Below, piece by piece: positions 57,726 to 64,000 of a DNA stretch of 64,000 nucleotides. The notes under the pieces are model-generated. The model was given only the letters and a program-made list of their open reading frames with translations. It searched no databases and was not told the DNA's origin. Position 1 is the first letter of the stretch. Every line of letters starts with the position of its first letter. This stretch comes from Cephalotus follicularis (lineage: Eukaryota > Streptophyta > Magnoliopsida > Oxalidales > Cephalotaceae), in contig BDDD01005796.1 of NCBI GenBank assembly GCA_001972305.1, forward strand, positions 1-64,000, in the 5' to 3' direction. The translations under genes and the position numbers were made by a program.

Positions 57726-58773
57726 TGTTCTGGAAATGTGTTTTAGTGTCTATTTAATTGTAATTCGGTTTGGTTTGTCTGTTTAGGGTTCCATAACACC
57801 TGTGGTGGAGGTTAGAGTGTTTCTGTGATTGCTTCTGATTCGTCCTTGTGTTTGATTAGATTTTGATCGGCTAAGGTACGAATTTCTCATTCTTGGTTAT
57901 ATTCCTTCGGTTTTATTGGAATAATCGGTTTTTACTGAATAAAGTCAGTTTTGTTGCTTTTATGAGTAAGCTGAATATTTATGATTTATAAATTATGTTT
58001 TAATGAATAAAATACATATTTTATTATTGTCAACTCCTTTAATTGAATTAAATGAGCATGATTTTCAATTATGGAAATATGTATACTTTTATGATACACA
58101 AATGATAATGATTTCAGATATGTTTGGAAAATGTTTGAAAAAACTATTTATGTTTTAAACTGTTTTAGAATAAAACAATATTTTGGAATAATGACATACA
58201 GAGTTTTACAAACCTATGGGGATCTCATAGGCATGTTCTTTGGAACGGAGGACAAGACACCTTCCGTGGCGGTGTGGTCAGTCTATGGCGTCTCTCATTG
58301 TTTTGATATCCTGTGAATAGGATTTTTGGATCCACTTTCGGATAGAGGCGTATGGGTCGACCCTAGTATATTATCGGACTCAGATTTTGGGAATTGATTG
58401 TGTAGAGTCGTACATGTTTTTCCGTCAGAGCATGTGGGCCTCATGAACCCCTTGTGTATATATATATACATCGGATTCTCTATATGGAATTCTGCTATTT
58501 GGAAAATTATGGAATTATGAAATCAGATAAAATTATGTTATTCGAAAAATTATGAAATTTCAGAATTATGGTATTTTGGAACTCGAAAAATTATGGAATT
58601 TGGAAATTATGATATTTTATAACTTATTTTTATGAATATCCCGCTTTACTTTACGAATAATATTTTAATCATATTTTGTATGAAATTCTTGATTTTATAA
58701 GTTTGGATATTTTTCTATCTTTTAAATTATCATTTACTGTTTTATTTTCTTTATCCGTACTTAGGTTTGCTCA

Positions 58774-58797
58774 GCCGCATTTTTGTTTCCATGCGGC
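58774..58797 (+). other. LTR stem-loop of the F family (LTR-I)
   Basis: GCCGCAT, 10-nt loop, ATGCGGC, followed by AG/GTTATCAGG. It has the same stem as sF with one loop change. Confidence 0.6.
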
Positions 58798-58985
58798 AGG
58801 TTATCAGGAGCATCGGGAAAATGTGTGATGAGAGATGTCACCCTATGTCAGAGGTGTTAGATTAGGGTGTCCCTACAAGCCACGTGGTGTGGTGCTTGTA
58901 TTTATACACTCTTGATTTAAACAGTTATGTATTTTATTTATGTTCTATGTGCAAATTTATTTATTTGGCATGATTATATGGCTCA

Positions 58986-60010
58986 TCCCAACCTTCCAAA
59001 AGGAACAGAATAATTAATTTTAATTAACTGTATGCCATATATAGCCCTGTCACATCAAAGGATTGGATCTCTTGCCAGGGAGGCCATGAGAATGAGATCC
59101 TTATTCCTTGTGACTAAAATGTTCCAAGTCATAGGTTCACTTTCTTTGGGCCATTGTCGAACCAGGGTAAAGACTTGCCACATTATGCTTGCTCCCAAGG
59201 AGGGAGGATGGATCTTCTCATGGACCATTCGGTATTATCCTAAAGCTAATCCGATCACGACCCCTTCCGCCTTTAGTTTCAGTTCGTCAGTGGTGTGTTA
59301 CGTACGATCGGCGAGTCCAGTTTCCTCTGTTGCATCCGCACCTGGATGATCAGTTGTATATGATATGTGATGGCTCTGGTATCCTTAGGGATAACTGTAC
59401 CCATAACTGATAGGTTTATCCCTAGGATAACCACCCAGTCAAGTCGTAGTACGTAAGCGCGTGCGTGGGGTACCAGCTCTATTTGTCTATGTACGTTGCA
59501 GACTTAAAATCCTGTACAGGTTATAGACGGACCGGAGACGGGGTAGTTTCCATGGGAGGTCTGTCATAGTCTCAGTGCGATCATAGATATTTAGTATCAC
59601 GGCTAAATCTAGGGGTGACATTCATCCAAACCCTAGACCGTTGATCGGAGCTAAGTATGACGAGGGAAACACTACACATATGTCGATTACTGGATAAAGC
59701 GACTGGCTATTCGGTCCCTGATTGATAGACGTGGTAATACACGGATCCGGGGGGTGACTGGAGATCACACCGGGACTATTTTAATAGTCAGAGACTATTA
59801 GAATAGTCGTACCAGACAAACGGGATGATCTGGGAATTTATCATCATACTGTAGATCGACAGGCTTTCGGGTCCTGCCTGACTTTGAACTGGTTGACGTG
59901 TAGAGAAACATGTCATTTAGTAAAAGGTTGACATCAAGGAGATGTTACTTTGCTAGTGAATATTTTATTTGCTGGATTCGGATCCATGCAATACCACGAT
60001 AAAATCTTCC
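58986..60010. other. Unassigned, possibly copia 3' non-coding sequence
   Basis: No recognisable domain is present. A 105-codon ORF at 59032 has no motif I know. The stretch ends in a purine run (60011-60020) next to an apparent LTR start, so it may be the 3' non-coding part of another copia copy. I compared it mentally with rRNA and found no rRNA core. Confidence 0.35.
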
Positions 60011-60021
60011 AAGCAAAGGGT
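60011..60021 (+). promoter_or_regulatory. Possible polypurine tract before the copia LTR
   Basis: AAGCAAAGGGT directly precedes TGATATGAATTT, the likely LTR start. Confidence 0.4.
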
Positions 60022-60983
60022 TGATATGAATTTACATTAAGTGCATTGGGAACTTATTGTATAGAGAGAACTTTGGGCTAAAATGTATGTGGGATTTAAT
60101 TCCCTCTAGTAGGCCAATTTTTGGGCCATTAAATGGTTAATTATTGGTTGAATTTTTTGGGCCTTAAAATCCTTAGAGTTGGATTAGCCCAAAGATATAC
60201 TAACTTGCTCCATTTGTTGACTTTGTCAACATTCTATTTCTTCTTTCATGCATCACACCTCAACATTCCATTTCTTCTTTCATGCATCACACGTCAAAAT
60301 TCCATTTCTTCTTCCATGCATCACAAAGAAACAAAACATGGTGGAGTGTGAGGTGGCGGCAATGCATGGTTTAAATGAAGAAATAAACATGTGAGACTTT
60401 ACTTGGTGGAGAAAAGTGATGAGTCATAAATGCAATGATTCACAAAAGGACAAAACTAATAAGTAAGGCTTTACTTACTAATGATGTTTTGTTTTATTTT
60501 AAAATGTCTCTCACGGCAATCAATTTTTTTTTTAAGCTAATCTCTCCCTCTCACACAATTGTTCTCTCTCCCATATTTCTCTCTTGGTGTCCTGATTCTC
60601 ATTTCCAAAAAGAGAACTCACCATTGTCTTCAAAGAAAAGAGAGTTTACATATCAACATAACCTTTCACACTTTCATAGTTAATTTAGGTGGAGATTCAT
60701 TTGTGTATTACATTGGATCTTTATCTAAATTAATTTAGTCTAGGTTAAACACAAAACTTCTCCATCTTCTCTTCCTTGCCGTGGTAAAAGGAAAGTCTTG
60801 GAGTATTTGTTTTTGGATTAAAGTGTAGAGGGAGCTTGACTTGAAGGAAGGAGTTCGTCACGTTGGTTTTAGGGTATTCCCATTGCTTGGGAATTAACTA
60901 TTCCGTTAGAATTAAAGTTAATCACCCTAATGCCGAAAAATCAAATTGAGTGCTTCCGCTGCCCTTTGAGCCATAGGTACCCA
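60022..60983 (+). repeat. 5' LTR of Co-J (about 960 bp; start inferred)
   Basis: The right end (TACCCA at 60983) is set by the PBS five bases downstream. The left end is inferred from a purine tract followed by TGATATG. No second LTR is in the window to confirm it. It contains plant copia-like phrases (GGGCTAAAATG, GGGCCATTAAATGG) but no coding sequence. Confidence 0.5.
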
Positions 60984-60988
60984 AAAAG

Positions 60989-61000
60989 TGGTATCAGAGC
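60989..61000 (+). promoter_or_regulatory. Primer binding site of Co-J
   Basis: TGGTATCAGAGC, complementary to initiator Met tRNA, in the context CCAAAAAG-PBS-GAGG. Confidence 0.9.
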
Positions 61001-62378
61001 GAGGTTAATTAACATCAATCAAACCTTTATTTGATGTCCAATGGCTTTGTGGTTGGTTTCCCTTTATTGGCCGATTTTATTGTAATCCTAGATTTAGTGG
61101 GAGTTGCAATTTTTCAGTTTTTGGTGAAATCAACGAGCCATTGAACATTAAATTTTTTACGTGTTAATTCAATTATATATATGGCTATATTTTTGAATTT
61201 CTTATGCATGCTGGTAGGCTTGGGACTAGACCTAGTTTTATGGTTTCTTTTTTGGATGATTTAAATTCTTTGTTACATTTAATGGAATTCATTCGGTCTG
61301 TAATAAGGCAGCCTGCGCGTTTATTTTCTTGTCCTTTATTTTATAGGGAATAGAATTCTCTTCTCTCTCAGTTGTATTTCTTTTCTTTTATTGTACAATG
61401 GATGTAAATGGAAGAAAGGAGACCAATCAAGCCTGAAGAGGGGATCAAAGAAAAATACAAGACCAATTGAAGACCATGTATGCATGGTAGCAAAATGTAA
61501 TAGAGTTAATTAAATTAGTACACCTAGGAGACCAAGTGGTCACGTTGGCTCACGTGATCACTTATAGTTTTATGTCCCAAGTCAGGCCACTTTTAGGATG
61601 CATGAGATGGATGTTTTTCTTTTTACAAACAATCCAAACACGTCCAAGCATGTTCAGCCGTTCCAAACGGGATTGGAAGATAATTAAATTATCTAATAAT
61701 GGCATTGGTAATTTAATAAAATTGATGAGACCAATTTCCTCCAAATCATATAAATAATAAGTCCATAAGCGGTGTGGCATATGGCTGCCTTGTCGTTGGC
61801 CTTCCATTATCATCGTTGAATAGTGTGGACATATTGGGGATGGCACCAGCCACAGCTGAGGTCCTCTGTATGACCATTTCTATTCAATTTCAGTGTGAGG
61901 TACACTGGAAGGAACTAACCATGTTTTGGCATTCTGACAGGCCACAGCGTGTGGGTGTCAAAATAGGTTCATTTCTTTGAGGATTGTGGGTTTGACTTAT
62001 ACTGGGATCTTATGGTTTGTCATGCCACAGCTGAGACCATAAGGGCCGGGAGGCCGAATGTTTTGTATCGGATCTTACATTTCGAGGGAAGAGCCCGAGA
62101 ATGTAAATTGGTACTCGTACCTACCTATTCAGGTATTATGGTTTGTTAACCACAGTTAAGACTATAATATCTGGATAGATTTCGATCCCCACTAGGAAGC
62201 AAGGAGCTTCCCGAATTCCACATGGAGGTGTGGGATACGATTAGAATAGTGGGAGGAGCCGTAATTACAAAAGACCAAGGATTATGGTAATAACATTAAA
62301 TGGAATTTTCTGCTAAATTTTCTCTCTCTTATGTTTCCTACTTTATAGGTTGCTAGATATATACAGACTCTGCTTAAA
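61001..62378 (+). other. Co-J long 5' leader
   Basis: There are 1.4 kb between PBS and gag ATG without a recognisable gene. A pyrimidine tract ending TTTATAG near 62348, 30 bases before the ATG, looks like a splice acceptor, so part of the leader may be intronic. ORFs of 60-95 codons here have no domain. Confidence 0.6.
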
Positions 62379-63332
62379 ATGTCAATTGGCACAGTACTTT
62401 CACGCATATTGGAAACTAATAAGCTTACGGGTCCGAACTTTATGGATTGGCTGCGCAATCTGCGCTTAGCACTCACGAGCATGAAGCTTGCTCATGTCAT
62501 GACTGAGAGCCCCCCTATATTGGGAGCTACTTCGACAGAAGAGCAAAAGGCCAAGAGGGCCAAATGGATAGACGAGGATGAGCAAGCTCGTTGCCTAGCG
62601 ATTTCGGGTATGGTCCCGGAATTGCAAAGACAACACGAGAAACTTGAAACCCTTGGAGCTACACTTCTCCGACTTCAGGAGTTGTATGGATCCCGATCGA
62701 GGACCGAGCGGTTTAACTTGTCCCGTCAGCTCTTTTCTCTGAAGATGACCGAGGGAGCTTCAGTCCACACACATGGACTGAAGATGATAGATCTCATTGA
62801 GCAACTACATCAGTTAGATCTCACCATGGACAATGATTTTTACATTGACCTGGTACTTTGCTCTCTTCCACGGTCATACTCCCAATTCATCACAAACTTT
62901 CACATGAACAAGGTAAACACGGATTTACCTGGACTTGTGGAAATGCTTCGTACGGCCAAAGCAGACATGGACCATGGGAAGTCCAAGTCTAATGTGATGC
63001 TTTTACCTTCTACTTCTTCCCGGACAACTCCTAATAAGAAAAGATCTAGAGGATCTAAGTCCAAGGGCAAGGCGCCCATGATTCCTAAAGGGAAGAATAA
63101 GAAGAAAGGAAGACAACCAACTAGGTCGGCGTGGCCAGTGGTTGGGGGAGCCATCCTAGACATGATCCGACAGCTTCAGGATGAAGGCTATTGCTTCTAT
63201 TGTGGGAAGCAAGGTCATTGGAGATCTGAGTGCCGAGAGTTCCAAAAGTCCAAATCAGAAGGTGCCTCAGGGTCAGGTACTTTTATGATTGAGCTATTTC
63301 TAACTGAAAATGTTAGTTCAACTTGGCTTTGA
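62379..63332 (+). CDS. Ty1/copia gag and start of protease (Co-J)
   Basis: A 317-codon frame. The N-terminus has the copia gag pattern GPNFMDWLRNLRLAL, the middle LYGSRSRTERFNLSRQL and LCSLPRSYSQFI (UBN2-type gag domain, about residues 40-185), then a Lys/Ser/Gly-rich linker and a CCHC knuckle CFYCGKQGHWRSEC at about 281-294. The last residues (FLTENVSSTWL) match the stretch just before the copia protease Asp-Thr-Gly. The frame then hits TGA at a deletion junction. Gag itself appears intact. Lineage within copia is not assigned. Confidence 0.88.
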   Translation: MSIGTVLSRILETNKLTGPNFMDWLRNLRLALTSMKLAHVMTESPPILGATSTEEQKAKRAKWIDEDEQARCLAISGMVPELQRQHEKLETLGATLLRLQELYGSRSRTERFNLSRQLFSLKMTEGASVHTHGLKMIDLIEQLHQLDLTMDNDFYIDLVLCSLPRSYSQFITNFHMNKVNTDLPGLVEMLRTAKADMDHGKSKSNVMLLPSTSSRTTPNKKRSRGSKSKGKAPMIPKGKNKKKGRQPTRSAWPVVGGAILDMIRQLQDEGYCFYCGKQGHWRSECREFQKSKSEGASGSGTFMIELFLTENVSSTWL

Positions 63333-64000
63333 GAGGTTCAAAGAATTCAGACTAGAAGTAGAAAAGCAAATGGGTAAACCCATTAAGATCCTCCGGTCGG
63401 ATCGAGGTGGTGAATACCTGTCTGCTGAATTCCTGAGTTATCTCAGGGATAACGGAATTCGCTCTCAATGGACACCTCCCGGAACACCACAGCATAATGG
63501 TGTGTCTGAGCGGAGGAATAGGACCTTGATGAATATGGTCTGGTCCATGATGTCTTTTACAGATCTTCCTATATCATTCTGGGGTTAAGCGCTGCAGGCA
63601 GCAGCGTACATCCTAAATCGGATTCCTTCTAAATCCATCTCTTCCACTCCTTACGAGGTATTTAAAGGGAGGAAACCTAGCCTAAACCATTTAAAGGTTT
63701 GGGGCTGTCCAGCTTATGTGAAGAGGCAAGAGGCTTCTAAGCTGGAGGCACGAGCGGATCGTTGCCGGTTTGTGGGGTATCCTAAGGAGAGTAAAGGATA
63801 CTACTTTTACCATCCCAGCGAACAAAAGGTTTTTGTTTCCCGAACTGCCACATTACTAGAGAAAGAATACCTGCTTGCAGGAAGTAGTGGGAGTAAGGTG
63901 GAACTAAGAGAGTTATCACCTGGTGAAAGCCCACAGGATGAAGAGGAATTAGAGGTTGAACCTTCTAGAGACATAATTGGGGAAGGACTCCAACCTGAGA
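63333..64000 (+). pseudogene. Ty1/copia integrase (C-terminal part), Co-J, runs off window
   Basis: In a different frame from gag, the sequence starts at GFERFKEFRLEVEKQ, in the middle of integrase. It continues with the second catalytic Asp (LRSDRGGEY) and the Glu motif (GTPQHNGVSERRNRTL). A TAA stop is at 63586. The same frame then runs on through AYILNRIPSKS, TPYEVFKGRKP, HLKVWGCPAYVK and FVGYPKESKGYYFY to the end of the window. The protease active site, pre-integrase and first catalytic Asp have been deleted between gag and this point. RT and RNase H would lie beyond 64000. Confidence 0.88.

Larger units (their letters stand above)
56623..58985 (+). repeat. LTR-I, F-like gypsy LTR (right end uncertain)
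   Basis: It starts TGTAATATCTC, inserted in the Tat-B LTR after CTTTC. It has array 1 (56752-56905), a donor-like GAAG/GTATGT at 57158, array 2 (57476-57725), the GCCGCAT/ATGCGGC stem-loop at 58774, and an acceptor-like CAG at 58797-58799. The stem-loop and the following GGTTATCAGGAGC are shared with sF. No TG...CA terminus or TSD could be fixed on the right. Short ORFs inside are not genes. Confidence 0.65.

Noticed and set aside
59032-59900. Possible rRNA-derived segment (phrases such as AGGGATAACTG)
   Set aside because: No continuous rRNA core sequence could be followed; the match is too short.
62900-63163. 87-codon minus ORF
   Set aside because: It is a shadow of the copia gag frame.

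Overview
This window is nuclear repeat DNA of a flowering plant. I see no host protein gene, tRNA or rRNA in it. Almost every base belongs to an LTR retrotransposon: Ty3/gypsy elements with Tekay/Del-type integrases, one Ty3/gypsy element of the Tat lineage (second, archaeal-type RNase H and an antisense accessory ORF downstream of pol), and one Ty1/copia element. All primer binding sites are the TGGTATCAGAGC type (initiator Met tRNA). The species cannot be named from the sequence.

Layout. Names are mine. Gy-A (1-3718, +): LTR fragment, broken integrase, 3' LTR. Tat-B is the oldest host: gag-protease at 3719-4857, pol at 46284-49641, a repeat-rich 3' UTR, a minus-strand accessory ORF (50717-52514 plus 55422-55784) and a partial 3' LTR (about 56150-56622). 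Gy-H (4858-46278, minus) is inserted in Tat-B pol and splits it over 41 kb. Inside Gy-H lie solo LTRs sD (5230-7997), sA (8357-10073), sE (32491-35317), sF (37370-40040) and sG (40178-44259), and the element Gy-C (10739-27766, +). Gy-D (17929-26787, minus, with an 804-base assembly gap) is inserted in the 3' LTR of Gy-C. Solo LTR sK (52515-55421) interrupts the Tat-B accessory ORF. An F-like LTR, LTR-I, starts at 56623. A Ty1/copia element, Co-J, runs from about 60022 to the end. The nesting is four deep: Tat-B contains Gy-H, which contains Gy-C, which contains Gy-D.

How the calls were made. TG...CA ends were paired with 5-bp target-site duplications (TSDs). The two LTRs of Gy-H provide natural empty sites for one another's insertions. 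With nested insertions removed, the two Gy-H LTRs come to about 2793 and 2780 bp. Removing Gy-H restores the Tat-B reading frame across its insertion point.

What deserves attention. (1) Gy-C and Gy-D share a gag with a duplicated N-terminal segment and no gag core, and the same non-coding spacer where protease and the first part of RT should be. This looks like a mobile, non-autonomous gypsy subfamily. (2) Most LTR families here share one module in the same order: a palindromic-motif array, a splice-donor-like site, a second array, a stem-loop with covariation, and an acceptor-like CAG near the LTR 3' end. This may be a spliced leader inside the LTR. (3) Several families carry degenerate arrays of a short palindrome: GTCGAC-centred in most, GCATGC-centred in sK.

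All proteins except the gag ORFs of Gy-C, Gy-D and Co-J are visibly broken, and I saw no intact autonomous element.
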